From assembly GCA_964628195.1 (NCBI GenBank), contig CAZVPF010000007.1:43967-107966 (forward strand): a DNA stretch of 64,000 nt, given 5' to 3'. The first letter of the stretch is position 1. Each line of letters starts with the position of its first letter. The DNA comes from CAZVPF01 sp964628195. Lineage in GTDB: Bacteria; Planctomycetota; Phycisphaerae; Sedimentisphaerales; Anaerohalosphaeraceae. The notes beneath the pieces were generated by a model, which did no database searches, was not told where the DNA came from, and was given only the letters and a program-made list of their open reading frames with translations. Below are positions 24,893 through 34,020 of this stretch, one piece after another. Both the position numbers and the translations under genes were made by a program.

Positions 24893-25903
24893 ATGGGGAA
24901 TAATTCGGTGACATCGCATAGAGTTGAAAGCGGCACAAGCCGGGCGGGAAAAGTCGCCGGATTGAAGCGCGTTTTTGTGCTTATGTGCATGCCCGAACCG
25001 CAGTTTCTGCTTCCCGGCTCTGTACCGGTAGTGGTTGGCAGTGCGATGGGTTTTGCAGCGGCGGGTAGTTTTGATTTCATACTCGCTGTCCTTGCGCTGG
25101 TATCGATCGTGCTTATAAACGCAGGGTCGAATATGCTTAACGATTACTTCGACCACCTGAGCGGTAATGACTGGTTGAACGATAATGTAACACCATTCGG
25201 CGGAGGCAGCAGGTATATTCAAAACGGGATAGTAACGCCGGGACAGATGCTCGCAGCGGGGATTGGGTCGGTTGTTCTCGGCGCATGTGCCGGACTTGTG
25301 ATAGTCTGGCTCACCGGCAGTATGTTTATACTCGCACTCGGCATAACAGGTGTGCTGGGCGGTGTGTTCTGGACAGCCGGGCCGGTGAAGTTCTGTTACC
25401 GGTTTATCGGCGAGCCGTATATTTTTACCCTCTTTGGGCCACTGCCTGTTGCTGGGGCTTATTATTTGCAGACAGCCGCCTTTGACCCTGCCGTACTCGT
25501 GCCCGGAGTAATTATCGGGATAGTTATCGCGCTGGTCGCGGAGATAAATTCCTTTCCCGACGCACATGCAGACGCTGCTGTGAACAAGCGGACGTTCGTG
25601 GTGCGGTACGGTATCGAAGCGGGGATAAGGCTTTACAGGGTAAGCCTTTCGTGCAGCTATTTTATCGCTGTTGCGGGAATTTTCCTGTTCGAGCAGTTCC
25701 GAGCTGCCGGTGTGTTATACCTGCTTACATTGCCGGTGGGCATATTTGCTATGAAACTCGCGGGAACATATAAAACCCTTGAAGGCTCCAAAAGCTGCGC
25801 CGCGAATAAGCTTACAATAGCTTATCATTCGCTCACAGGCCTGGCAATGACAGCGGGTTTCCTGGTTCAGTATTTTGTATTCACAGGAACAGAAAGTGTG
25901 TGA
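24893..25903 (+). CDS. UbiA-family prenyltransferase (MenA-like)
   Basis: 336 residues, about nine transmembrane helices. The first Asp motif NAGSNMLNDYFDHLSGND (Asn83, Asp84, Asp87) and the second, FPDAHADAAVNKRTFVVRYG (Asp223, Asp227), are those of UbiA enzymes that bind polyprenyl diphosphate through magnesium. The DAxxDxxxxKRT form is closest to 1,4-dihydroxy-2-naphthoate prenyltransferase (MenA) in menaquinone synthesis, but other aromatic acceptors are possible. The prenyl donor could come from the synthase encoded at 37523. The ribosome site is weak; a GTG at 24909 with GGGG upstream is an alternative start. Confidence 0.85.
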   Translation: MGNNSVTSHRVESGTSRAGKVAGLKRVFVLMCMPEPQFLLPGSVPVVVGSAMGFAAAGSFDFILAVLALVSIVLINAGSNMLNDYFDHLSGNDWLNDNVTPFGGGSRYIQNGIVTPGQMLAAGIGSVVLGACAGLVIVWLTGSMFILALGITGVLGGVFWTAGPVKFCYRFIGEPYIFTLFGPLPVAGAYYLQTAAFDPAVLVPGVIIGIVIALVAEINSFPDAHADAAVNKRTFVVRYGIEAGIRLYRVSLSCSYFIAVAGIFLFEQFRAAGVLYLLTLPVGIFAMKLAGTYKTLEGSKSCAANKLTIAYHSLTGLAMTAGFLVQYFVFTGTESV

Positions 25904-25926
25904 GTGCGGCGATAATCAGGTAAATA

Positions 25927-25995
25927 ATGAGACATCTAATGCCGGCGGACGAAGATGGGTTCGGCTTTAGCTCAGTCCAGGACTGTTACGAATAA
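25927..25995 (+). CDS. Possible 22-codon leader or small ORF
   Basis: ATG with CAGG about 6 bases upstream, reading MRHLMPADEDGFGFSSVQDC then Tyr-Glu and a stop, between the UbiA and zinc-ribbon genes. It contains a 13-base dyad (25973-25985). No homologous family is recognised and it may be chance; reported because it is too short for usual gene calls. Confidence 0.2.
   Translation: MRHLMPADEDGFGFSSVQDCYE
25973..25985. promoter_or_regulatory. Short perfect dyad before the zinc-ribbon gene
   Basis: CAGTCC-A-GGACTG, six-base arms with one central base, 35 bases before the ATG at 26020. It could be an operator or a small RNA hairpin; there is no T-run, so it is not a terminator. Confidence 0.25.
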
Positions 25996-26019
25996 GGATC
26001 GATAAAGGAAAGGAAGTCA

Positions 26020-26937
26020 ATGTCGGTCGACTGCAAATGCCCATACTGCAGGAATCTTTGCTCATTTCCGGATGTTCACGCCGGAAGGACGGCGACATGC
26101 CTTGAGTGCGGATCTAAGTTTATCATTCCGACTAAGGACGATCCGCTGCCGAGGCTTGTTATAAAGGAGCCAGCCGAGCCTGTGCCGGGCTTTTTAAAAT
26201 CCGCATTGAAATACAACCTTAGCGTTATAACTTCCCGCTCGAATCTTTTTAGCCTGTTATTTGTGATGACGGTGGCGGGGATATATTTTTTCTGCGGCGA
26301 CGCGGATATTGGCTTTGCGGTGCCGGGCCTGGCGATCAACCTGCCGCTTGGCTGGATATGCCTGCTGCTGACGTGGGGGATTTTGTTCTGGTATTACATG
26401 GAGCTTATCCGCTTTGCCTCAGACGGTATAGAGGATTTGCCCGTGCCCGAGCCCGGCGAGGGATGGGAGTTTCTAAAAAACGCGATCAGCAGCGTCTATC
26501 TTTTTATTGTCGCGTTGATTATCGCAGAACTGCCGTTTATCGCGATTATTAAACTGCTTGCTTATGCCAAGCTGGATTTCGCTGTGGTTCGCGTGATTTG
26601 CATGCTGGCCGGTATTTATATCCTGCCGATGGAGCTTACGATTCTCGCGAACTCGACAAAGCAGTATCACGCGTTTCGGTTTGACTATGTTTTCAAGCCG
26701 ATATTCAAGTCGCCGCTTTCATATTCTCTGACAGCCGGTCTTCTAATGGTCGCGTGGCTGGCGGTATGGCTGACGAAGACTTACTCGATAAATTCTTCGA
26801 TGAGCCCGGCCGCGGTGACACTGTACTTCATCGCGTGGTTGTTTATACACCTGTTCATTCTGCTGGCTGTCCGCACTGTGGGTCTTTTTACATACCATTA
26901 CAGCTGTTATATGCCTTGGTTCGATTCGGAAGATTAA
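26020..26937 (+). CDS. Zinc-ribbon polytopic membrane protein of unknown function
   Basis: 305 residues. The N-terminus has two Cys pairs (CKCPYC at about 5-10 and CLEC near 28-31), a zinc ribbon of the kind often found at the front of planctomycete membrane proteins. About six hydrophobic helices follow (beginning near residue 75), including ITSRSNLFSLLFVMTVAGIY and AVTLYFIAWLFIHLFILLAV. The layout is reminiscent of DUF4013-like membrane proteins, though I do not assign it firmly. A very strong ribosome site (AAGGAAAGGAAG) precedes the ATG. Convergent with the sensor kinase 20 bases away. Function unknown. Confidence 0.75.
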   Translation: MSVDCKCPYCRNLCSFPDVHAGRTATCLECGSKFIIPTKDDPLPRLVIKEPAEPVPGFLKSALKYNLSVITSRSNLFSLLFVMTVAGIYFFCGDADIGFAVPGLAINLPLGWICLLLTWGILFWYYMELIRFASDGIEDLPVPEPGEGWEFLKNAISSVYLFIVALIIAELPFIAIIKLLAYAKLDFAVVRVICMLAGIYILPMELTILANSTKQYHAFRFDYVFKPIFKSPLSYSLTAGLLMVAWLAVWLTKTYSINSSMSPAAVTLYFIAWLFIHLFILLAVRTVGLFTYHYSCYMPWFDSED

Positions 26938-26956
26938 TTTTAAAAATCACTGTTCA

Positions 26957-28582
26957 CTATTCGTCGGGTTGTTCTGCTTTAGCTTCCCTCAGGTTTACGG
27001 GAAGATCGAGGTGGAATGTCGAGCCCTTTCCCTGTTCGCTTTCCACTGATATATTTGCGGCGAGCAGGTTGCACAGTTCCCTGCAAATCGCAAGGCCAAG
27101 GCCGGTTCCGGTTCCGGAGCGGGTTATCGACCCGTCCACCTGTCGAAACTTCTCGAATATTCTTTCCTGCTGCTCAAAGGGTATTCCCGGTCCTGTGTCG
27201 CTTACCGATATCCGCACGGAAAGGTCGTCAAGGTTCCTGGCCGATATCTGTATCGTGCCCTGCTCGGGCGTGAACTTGATCGCATTACTAAGCAGGTTGT
27301 ACAGTATCTGCTGGACCTTGCCCGGGTCTGTCTGAACTACCGCGAGGTCGTCGGAGACGTTGACCCGTATGCGTATCTGTTTTTCGTCGGAAAGAGGTGT
27401 GAAAAACGCAGCCAGCGAATTGCACAGCATCCTTAAATCGGTCTTTTCGATATTCATTTTCATCTTGCCGGCTTCGGCTTTGGCCAGGTCGAGCAGGTCG
27501 TTTATCAGGTTAAGCAGGTTCCTTCCGCTGGTTATGATATTCTGGGCGTAGCGTTTGGATTTGTCGATGTTGTCGGCTGGTTTTTCTTTCAGAAGCTCAG
27601 CGAAACCGAGGATGGCGTTGAGCGGTGTTCTTACCTCGTGGGAGATATTGGCGAGAAACTCGCTTTTGAGTTTGTTGGCCTTAAAGAGCTCGATGTTTCT
27701 GTCGGAAAGCTGGGCAATCTTGCCGTCAAGCTGGATATTGGCCTGGCGGAGCTTTTCCTGCGATTCCTGCAATCCGTCGAGCATGTTGTTGAACGCCTCG
27801 GAAAGCCTTTCGTATTCATCGCCGGTGCGTATCGCGCTTCGGGCGTCCATGTTGCCCTCGGAAATGTTCCGTACCAGTGCCCTAAGCTGGCGGATAGGCC
27901 GCAGGATAATACGCTGCACGATTGTGTAAAAGGCAATCATCGCGCCGGTCCCTGCGAGCAGTCCTGCGACGATTATCCAAAGCTGATTCATCAGTTTTGT
28001 GCGTGCCGTTTCGCGGGCCGGGGTCTGGACGACTATCGCACCAACAAGCTCATTTTTATTGAACGGACTGGCGGTCCCCTCAGGGTTGTGGCAACTTATG
28101 CATGCGTCACCCGCTCGGACGACCTGTACGTAGTGGCTCATCGCGCCGCCTTTCTCAGAGACTGTCCATGACGCATCGCTTCTGCCTTTCTCCCGGCTAA
28201 GCTCGCTTATCGCCTCACGCTGTTTTTGTGAAAGCCCCTTTGCGACCGGATCTATGCCTTCCTCGAGACGTATCCACCTTTCTGAGAAGAAATCCTGCTG
28301 CTTTTCAAGGCCTCCTTCATTAAGTTTGGGCAGCCCCTGAGTGCTGGGGTCCTCAATGCGAAAGTGTCTTTCATAAATTGTGTTTGCGACAGCCCTGCCC
28401 GAGTCGAGTGCGTTTTTTTCCGTCAGTTTGCCCATCCAGAAATACGGTATAAGCAGTGCAAGCACGAGGCTGAACAGCACCGCGGCTCCGAACTGCAGGC
28501 GGCATTTTTCCGCAAGGGTCAGGGGCTTGAGCTTGGCCTTTATCAGCAGCGAATCCGTTTTCTGCCGCAAAAACTTCAGCAT
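26957..28582 (-). CDS. Sensor histidine kinase with periplasmic haem-binding (Tll0287/DUF3365-like) domain
   Basis: 541 residues. TM1 is about 31-50. An extracytoplasmic domain with CISCH at 161-165 looks like the DUF3365/Tll0287 haem-c sensor. TM2 is about 201-221, followed by HAMP 222-275 and a coiled coil. The HisKA part has FLANISHEVRTPLNAILGFA with phospho-accepting His315. HATPase_c has the N box LYNLLSNAIKF, G1 DTGPGIP, the F box, and G2 GTGLGLAI. It probably senses redox state or a ligand through c-type haem, which needs the ResB/CcsA system. No response regulator is adjacent, so the partner is unknown. A GGGGAAG site supports the ATG. Confidence 0.9.
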   Translation of the reverse strand: MLKFLRQKTDSLLIKAKLKPLTLAEKCRLQFGAAVLFSLVLALLIPYFWMGKLTEKNALDSGRAVANTIYERHFRIEDPSTQGLPKLNEGGLEKQQDFFSERWIRLEEGIDPVAKGLSQKQREAISELSREKGRSDASWTVSEKGGAMSHYVQVVRAGDACISCHNPEGTASPFNKNELVGAIVVQTPARETARTKLMNQLWIIVAGLLAGTGAMIAFYTIVQRIILRPIRQLRALVRNISEGNMDARSAIRTGDEYERLSEAFNNMLDGLQESQEKLRQANIQLDGKIAQLSDRNIELFKANKLKSEFLANISHEVRTPLNAILGFAELLKEKPADNIDKSKRYAQNIITSGRNLLNLINDLLDLAKAEAGKMKMNIEKTDLRMLCNSLAAFFTPLSDEKQIRIRVNVSDDLAVVQTDPGKVQQILYNLLSNAIKFTPEQGTIQISARNLDDLSVRISVSDTGPGIPFEQQERIFEKFRQVDGSITRSGTGTGLGLAICRELCNLLAANISVESEQGKGSTFHLDLPVNLREAKAEQPDE

Positions 28583-28623
28583 AGATCACTTCCCCGGCTG
28601 TGCCTGTCTTGACAGGTGGATTT

Positions 28624-30432
28624 TCATTTTCCTGTTTTGTCCATTGCGTGCAGGTGTTTCTGTACGCGGATATTCAGTTCGTCAAGCTGTTTGGTGTCGA
28701 CTTCACTCGGCGCATCGGTCATCAGACACTGGCCTCGCTGTGTTTTGGGGAACGCGATAACGTCGCGAATATTCTCGGTGTCGGTCAGCAGCATTACCAT
28801 CCTGTCGAGTCCGAATGCTATTCCGCCATGAGGCGGCGCGCCATATTCGAGGGCCTTGAGGAAGAAGCCAAACCTTTCCTGCGCCTGCTCACGAGAGATA
28901 TTCAGCAGGTCGAAGACCTTGGCCTGAACTTCAGGCTGATGTATACGAATCGAACCTCCGCCCACTTCCGAGCCGTTTACCACGAGGTCGTAGGCCTGCG
29001 AGATTATACCGGCAGGATCCGATTCGAGCTTTTCGATATCCTCTTCATTTGGGGCTGTAAAGGGGTGATGGAGCGAATCGTAGCGTTTTGTTTCTTCGTT
29101 CCACTCGAAAAGCGGAAAGTCGACGATCCATACAAAGGCGAATTTGTCTTTTTCAATCAGTCCGAGCTCTTTGCCGAGCCTTACTCTTAGAGGTGCCAGG
29201 GCCTTGTTGACAGTTTCTTTTTTGTCGGCAACAAAAAGCAGCAGATCGCCGTCATTTGCGTCGAATCTTTTGATGAGCTCGTTTTTCTGTTCGTCGCTGA
29301 AAAACTTTGCTATGCTGCTGTTCAGTGCAAGTTCGCCGCTGTCGTCTTTTACGACCTTGAACCACGCAAGTCCCTTGGCGCCGTAATCGCCTACAAAGCC
29401 TGTTAAGGTTTTTTCGATGTCACTTCGGGAATACTTCCCCCCGCCGGTTGCGCAAAGACCTTTTACGATTCCGCCTTTTTCAGCGGTCGAGGTAAAGACC
29501 TTGAATTCGCATTTAGAAGCGATGTCACTAACATCAACGAGCTTCATGTCGAACCGCAGGTCAGGCCGGTCGATGCCGTATTCGTCAATGGCCTTTTTAT
29601 AGCTCATGCGGGGGACGGGGTTTGGTATTTCTATTCCCTTGATCTCCCTGAATATTTCACGAATGAGTCCTTCGTTTACCTGCATGACATCTTCGGAGTT
29701 TACAAAGCTCATCTCCACGTCGATTTGGGTGAACTCTGCCTGTCTATCTGCACGGGGGTCTTCGTCGCGGAAGCACCTTACTATCTGAAAGTACCTGTCC
29801 GTGCCGGAGACCATGAGTATCTGCTTGAAAAGCTGCGGCGACTGCGGCAGTGCGTAAAAGCTTCCCTGGTAGAGCCTACTCGGAACGAGGTAGTCCCGCG
29901 CCCCTTCGGGAGTGCTCTTGCCGAGCATCGGTGTCTCTATTTCCCAAAAGCCGTTCTGGTCGAAGTATTTTCTCGCCAGAGTGGTAACTTTATGCCTTAC
30001 ACGCAGCTTTCGCTGCATTTCCGGTCTGCGGAGGTCCACATAGCGGTGTTCCAGTCGGATCTCTTCTCCGACTTTTTGGGCTGCGTCAAGCTCGAAAGGC
30101 GGGGTCTTTGCAGTATTCAAAACATTAATAGTGTCGCATAATATTTCGATCTGTCCGGTAGGCAGTTTTGGGTTTTCCAGTCCTTCTCCGCGGGGACGGA
30201 CCTTGCCCCTGGCGGTTATTACCCATTCATGACGAAGTTTGCGAGCCGTCTCATGGGCTGAAGCATTGACATCCGGGTCAAAGACCAGCTGAACAAGACC
30301 TTCTCTGTCCCGAAGGTCGATAAAAACAAGATTGCCGTGGTCCCTGTATGAGTTGACCCAGCCGCTCACTACCACCTCCGTGCCCTTCTCGCCGATCCTT
30401 AGCTGCCCGCAATAATGTGTTCTTTTTTGCAT
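28624..30432 (-). CDS. aspS: Aspartyl-tRNA synthetase
   Basis: Class IIb synthetase charging tRNA-Asp. 602 residues, the bacterial length including the GAD insertion. An OB-fold anticodon domain at the N-terminus (GWVNSYRDHGNLVFIDLRDR) is followed by motif 2 YFQIVRCFRDEDPRADRQAE and motif 3 GGIAFGLDRMVMLL. The end with AFPKTQRGQCLMTDAP is typical of bacterial AspRS. Whether it is discriminating or also charges tRNA-Asn is not decided from sequence; a separate AsnRS gene at 49797 makes the discriminating form plausible. An AGAGG site precedes the ATG, and a TATAAT on the minus strand at 30453-30458 may be its -10 box. Confidence 0.96.
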   Translation of the reverse strand: MQKRTHYCGQLRIGEKGTEVVVSGWVNSYRDHGNLVFIDLRDREGLVQLVFDPDVNASAHETARKLRHEWVITARGKVRPRGEGLENPKLPTGQIEILCDTINVLNTAKTPPFELDAAQKVGEEIRLEHRYVDLRRPEMQRKLRVRHKVTTLARKYFDQNGFWEIETPMLGKSTPEGARDYLVPSRLYQGSFYALPQSPQLFKQILMVSGTDRYFQIVRCFRDEDPRADRQAEFTQIDVEMSFVNSEDVMQVNEGLIREIFREIKGIEIPNPVPRMSYKKAIDEYGIDRPDLRFDMKLVDVSDIASKCEFKVFTSTAEKGGIVKGLCATGGGKYSRSDIEKTLTGFVGDYGAKGLAWFKVVKDDSGELALNSSIAKFFSDEQKNELIKRFDANDGDLLLFVADKKETVNKALAPLRVRLGKELGLIEKDKFAFVWIVDFPLFEWNEETKRYDSLHHPFTAPNEEDIEKLESDPAGIISQAYDLVVNGSEVGGGSIRIHQPEVQAKVFDLLNISREQAQERFGFFLKALEYGAPPHGGIAFGLDRMVMLLTDTENIRDVIAFPKTQRGQCLMTDAPSEVDTKQLDELNIRVQKHLHAMDKTGK

Positions 30433-30553
30433 ACTGCCTCTTTCACCAGACTATTATAATGTAAAACCAATGAGCGGACAGCATAACCGGTGAGGTTTTG
30501 TAAGTCAACAAATAATGCGTACCGAAAAAACACTCCAAATCAGGTTAAAAATA

Positions 30554-30582
30554 TTGAACAAAAATCCGGAATGTGCTATATT
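30554..30582 (+). promoter_or_regulatory. Promoter of the metallophosphoesterase gene
   Basis: TTGAAC, exactly 17 bases, TATATT, with a predicted start near 30589 and a leader of about 70 bases to the GTG at 30662. Confidence 0.55.
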
Positions 30583-30661
30583 ACTTTGTAACTTATAAAT
30601 ATGACCTGAATGTGACAATTGTAAGGTTTTAAATTTTACAGAAATATGAAAGGATTTTGCT

Positions 30662-32491
30662 GTGTTGTATAAGAAGACCGTTTTTTACCTGTTTGTTGCC
30701 GCTTTGCTTACTTCCCCTGTTTTTTCGGCTTATAACAGGCCGCTTGGCATTGATCCTAAATGGGACGGGATATCAAACCCTCACCCCGAGCTTGCCAGAA
30801 TCGGGGAGAAGTTTTCGTTTGCTGTCAATGCCGACCCTCAGGTTGGACATTATAATGCAACCGAGACCATGTACATCAATTCCAATTACAATATTTCGAC
30901 AACGGTCGCGCAGCTTAACAATCGCAAGCCGGAGATTGATTTTCTTGTATACCTCGGTGATGTCGTGAATGTTCCGGACGAAAAGTCTTTTGATAATTTT
31001 CTCAAACGCAACGCCCCTTTCAAGAATCTTACGATCCTCAATCACGGCAACCATGACACTATTCCGCCTTATACCCGTTTTCGTGATTACGAAGAGCTCA
31101 TTAACGGAATACGTTCGGCTTTTTATTCCTTCGATGTGGGCAAATGGCACTTTATAACAATACCTGCCAACAACGAGTTCGGTAACTATGATAACCTTGA
31201 AGTAACCAGGCCCATGCTTGAGTGGCTTCGTGAAGACCTTCGTGCGAACAAGGACAGGCCTACGATTATCTTCGTGCATCTGCACCTGATGTCTCAGGGG
31301 CTTTCGCAGCTTGAGTGGTATACTTACAGCCCGGGCCTGAAGCATGAGCTTATTGAAGTGCTTACCGAACATGGTAACGTTAAGTATTACCTTAACGGAC
31401 ACGTTCATAATGGTATTAAGGTTGCTCTTAAGACGGCGTGGACTTATAAAGGCATTAACTTTATGACGCTGCCTTCGGGAACAGCTCCTCGGCCTTTCGG
31501 TGAGGAGTTTGAGGAGTTTAAGGAGGGGCTCGAAAAGGGTGGTTATTACACGATATTCGATATCGACGGCGAGGATGTTACCATTACTTCCCGAAATGTT
31601 TACTCCGATGCCAAGTTTACTTACCCAAAGACTTTTCGTGAATTTCATGAAGATATAGAGCCCAAGCTGCTTTATAAGATAATCGACCTTCCTGCCAGGC
31701 CCGTTCTGGTCAACGGCGGCTTTGAGAACGGTCTTGACGGGTGGTTCACTCCTTACCGCTATAACTGTGACGGACTTGAAACGGGTTTTATTAACGAATG
31801 CAGGATGAAGCATAAGTTCGAGGGCATCCGAAGTGGATATGTTTACGCAAAGCCTCTCGGGTCGCACTGGCTTCAGGACGAATACAACGAGTTTTACCAG
31901 ATAGTGAAAGCTCCTCCGGGAGATTCTCCGGTGTTTGAGGCCTCGTATTTAATGGAAGATGACTTCGAGGCCGGCGGCGGTTATCTGCGTCTTATCGCGG
32001 TGGGCGGTCCGGAAGGAAAGGGGGATTTCAAGTTCCTGATGCAGTTTGATTTTTCGGACCCCGAGCACCAGTATAACAGCGATTATTATTCCCGGGCGAT
32101 GGGGTACACTATACAGGGACGCGTCAGCAACTGGCTGTACCTGCAGAATATCGGTGCTAAAAAGCAAGGCTTGTTTATCGATGTTCCTCAGGCAACCATG
32201 AAGTGGCACCACATCAAGGCAAATATAGCCGATATTTACAACCAGTCTGTCGGCAAAAAGAACGCTTACCAGAAACTCGGTGTTACGAGATTTGTTGTCG
32301 CAGGCGGTGTCTTCTGTATTAAGGACGTAACGCGAGGAGCAGGTACGTTCATTGACTCAGTTGACCTTAGGCCGGGAACTTTCGGAGAACCATCGACCGT
32401 AGACGGCGAAGCGATTATCATCAACGATGACATATTCAAATGCAATTTCGGCCAGGGTCTCGAAGACAAGGTAAGGCAAGGCAAGGGATAG
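30662..32491 (+). CDS. Exported calcineurin-like metallophosphoesterase with C-terminal beta domain
   Basis: 609 residues, GTG start with AAAGGA about 8 bases upstream. A signal peptide (to about residue 22) precedes the phosphoesterase core: NADPQVG (Asp58; Gln60 in place of the usual His), YLGDVVN (Asp100), NHGNHD (Asn130, His131), IFVHLHL and NGHVHNG. Two metal ions and a phosphoester substrate are expected. Residues from about 345 (VLVNGGFENGLDGWFTP) form a beta-sandwich, carbohydrate-binding-like module. The natural substrate is unknown. It converges with a sulfatase gene, which fits degradation of extracellular polymers, but that link is inference. Confidence 0.85.
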   Translation: MLYKKTVFYLFVAALLTSPVFSAYNRPLGIDPKWDGISNPHPELARIGEKFSFAVNADPQVGHYNATETMYINSNYNISTTVAQLNNRKPEIDFLVYLGDVVNVPDEKSFDNFLKRNAPFKNLTILNHGNHDTIPPYTRFRDYEELINGIRSAFYSFDVGKWHFITIPANNEFGNYDNLEVTRPMLEWLREDLRANKDRPTIIFVHLHLMSQGLSQLEWYTYSPGLKHELIEVLTEHGNVKYYLNGHVHNGIKVALKTAWTYKGINFMTLPSGTAPRPFGEEFEEFKEGLEKGGYYTIFDIDGEDVTITSRNVYSDAKFTYPKTFREFHEDIEPKLLYKIIDLPARPVLVNGGFENGLDGWFTPYRYNCDGLETGFINECRMKHKFEGIRSGYVYAKPLGSHWLQDEYNEFYQIVKAPPGDSPVFEASYLMEDDFEAGGGYLRLIAVGGPEGKGDFKFLMQFDFSDPEHQYNSDYYSRAMGYTIQGRVSNWLYLQNIGAKKQGLFIDVPQATMKWHHIKANIADIYNQSVGKKNAYQKLGVTRFVVAGGVFCIKDVTRGAGTFIDSVDLRPGTFGEPSTVDGEAIIINDDIFKCNFGQGLEDKVRQGKG

Positions 32492-32519
32492 CCTCTGTTT
32501 CCAAATGGATATTACGAGC

Positions 32520-33974
32520 TTACAGACTATTTGCCGCTCCAAACCCTTTGGGGTAAGCGTGTGACAGATTGTAATCTGAGTTGTATTTTTGCAGGTAGTC
32601 AATGAATCTCGCACGCTCCGAAGCAGGTAAAACAGGGCGCGGCAGCCCAGCCAGTATCTTATTGAATTTTGCGCGCATTCTCACAGCTTCCGGATCGTTT
32701 GAGTCTGTAACATCTTTGTAGTTCTCGCCTGTCCGGTCGTCACCGCAGTATAAGAACCTGCCGTTAAAGTCCTCGCACTCTTCTTCGAGCAGCCACTTGT
32801 CCGTTCTCAGTATCCGGAACTGTCCCATATAACTGAAGATCCAGTCCCGGTGCCTTCTGCTTCTGCCGGTCAGAACCGGTAAAAGGCTCTTGCCGTCATA
32901 CTCCCTGTCCGAAGGAAGTTCTGTCCTGCCAAGTTCGGCGAAGGTAGGCATAAAGTCTGAAAAATCAACAAGAGCATCGCTGACCACTCCCCTCTTAACC
33001 AAACCGGGGCAGTTAACGATAAGCGGCACCCTGCATCCTCTTTCAGTCGGTGTGTTCTTGCCCAGTGTCTCGGTCCCGTTATCACCGACAAAGAATATAA
33101 CAGTGTTGTCCCGCTGTCCGGTCATATTGACAGTATCGATTATTCTGCCTACAAGCTTATCGATGTATTCGACGTTGTATTTTAAAGAAGTGTAACTGTT
33201 CTCGACCGGGTGGTCCGGGTGGTCCGGGGTGGGGCCGATAGGCCTGTGCGGGAGCACCATGGAATAATACGTAATAAATGGTTTGCTTTTTGCGGTATTT
33301 TTACGAATAAAATCGTTTATAAAACCGGTGAACATATCCGGTCCGAAATCCGTTGGTTTTGTCTTAAGTGTCTGGCCGTTATGAAATATGGAGGGATGAA
33401 AATACCTCGAACCAGGGTTGCCCGGGCCGTGCGGGGTCATCTCCCGTCCGCTATAGTTCTTATCAAAAGGTATCCTCCAGGTCATATGCTCATCAAAACC
33501 GCTTGCGGGTATTTTGTCATATGAGGGCGGCACAAGCTGCCACTTGCCGGCAATGGCCGTTGCGTAGCTGTTATTTTTAAGTATATCGGCGAATGTGGTT
33601 TCGGTTTCTGTGAAATCAAGAGCAGGTTCGTAGGACTTAGGGCCGCCGGGCCTGTCGCTCATATTGAAATGATGAGTTCTGAAACCGTATCTGCCTGTCA
33701 TAAGCAGCACCCTTGTAGGCCCGCAGACCGGTGTTGCATAGCAGGTATTGAATCTCATGCCCCCTGCGGCAAGTCTGTCAATATTGGGTGTTTTGATAGT
33801 CTTATTTCCGTAGCAGCCAAGCTCTCCGGGACCAAGATCGTCGGCCATCAGGAATATAATATTATAAGGTTTGTTTAGACTTGTTTTTTCAGCCTTTGCT
33901 TGAGGCCTGCAGGAAGTAAAAGCCAGTGTTGAAGCGGCAATAAGTGTATTTTTCAGGAACTTTCTTCTATCCAT
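32520..33974 (-). CDS. Tat-exported arylsulfatase-family sulfatase (possible lipoprotein)
   Basis: About 484 residues from the ATG at 33974 (GGAG 7 bases upstream). The N-terminus MDRRKFLKNTLIAASTLAFT followed by Ser-Cys combines a twin-arginine motif with a lipobox-like TSC. The catalytic CGPTR is at 84-88, a Cys-type formylglycine site that needs a maturase not seen here. Metal ligands are in MADDLG (Asp45, Asp46) and FVGDNGTE. It probably removes sulfate from polysaccharides or small esters outside the cytoplasm, in keeping with the sulfatase-rich genomes of planctomycetes. Substrate unknown. Confidence 0.9.
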   Translation of the reverse strand: MDRRKFLKNTLIAASTLAFTSCRPQAKAEKTSLNKPYNIIFLMADDLGPGELGCYGNKTIKTPNIDRLAAGGMRFNTCYATPVCGPTRVLLMTGRYGFRTHHFNMSDRPGGPKSYEPALDFTETETTFADILKNNSYATAIAGKWQLVPPSYDKIPASGFDEHMTWRIPFDKNYSGREMTPHGPGNPGSRYFHPSIFHNGQTLKTKPTDFGPDMFTGFINDFIRKNTAKSKPFITYYSMVLPHRPIGPTPDHPDHPVENSYTSLKYNVEYIDKLVGRIIDTVNMTGQRDNTVIFFVGDNGTETLGKNTPTERGCRVPLIVNCPGLVKRGVVSDALVDFSDFMPTFAELGRTELPSDREYDGKSLLPVLTGRSRRHRDWIFSYMGQFRILRTDKWLLEEECEDFNGRFLYCGDDRTGENYKDVTDSNDPEAVRMRAKFNKILAGLPRPVLPASERARFIDYLQKYNSDYNLSHAYPKGFGAANSL

Positions 33975-34020
33975 AAACACTCCATATTGTTGTCAAACTT
34001 ATGCGTGTCAAATGTAAAGC

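Noticed and set aside
24719..25567. 282-codon ORF on the minus strand
   Set aside because: Overlaps the lipoprotein and UbiA genes; His/Tyr/Arg-rich translation without a fold or start signal.
30773..31867. 364-codon ORF on the minus strand
   Set aside because: Antisense to the metallophosphoesterase gene, which carries the metal-site motifs and a promoter.
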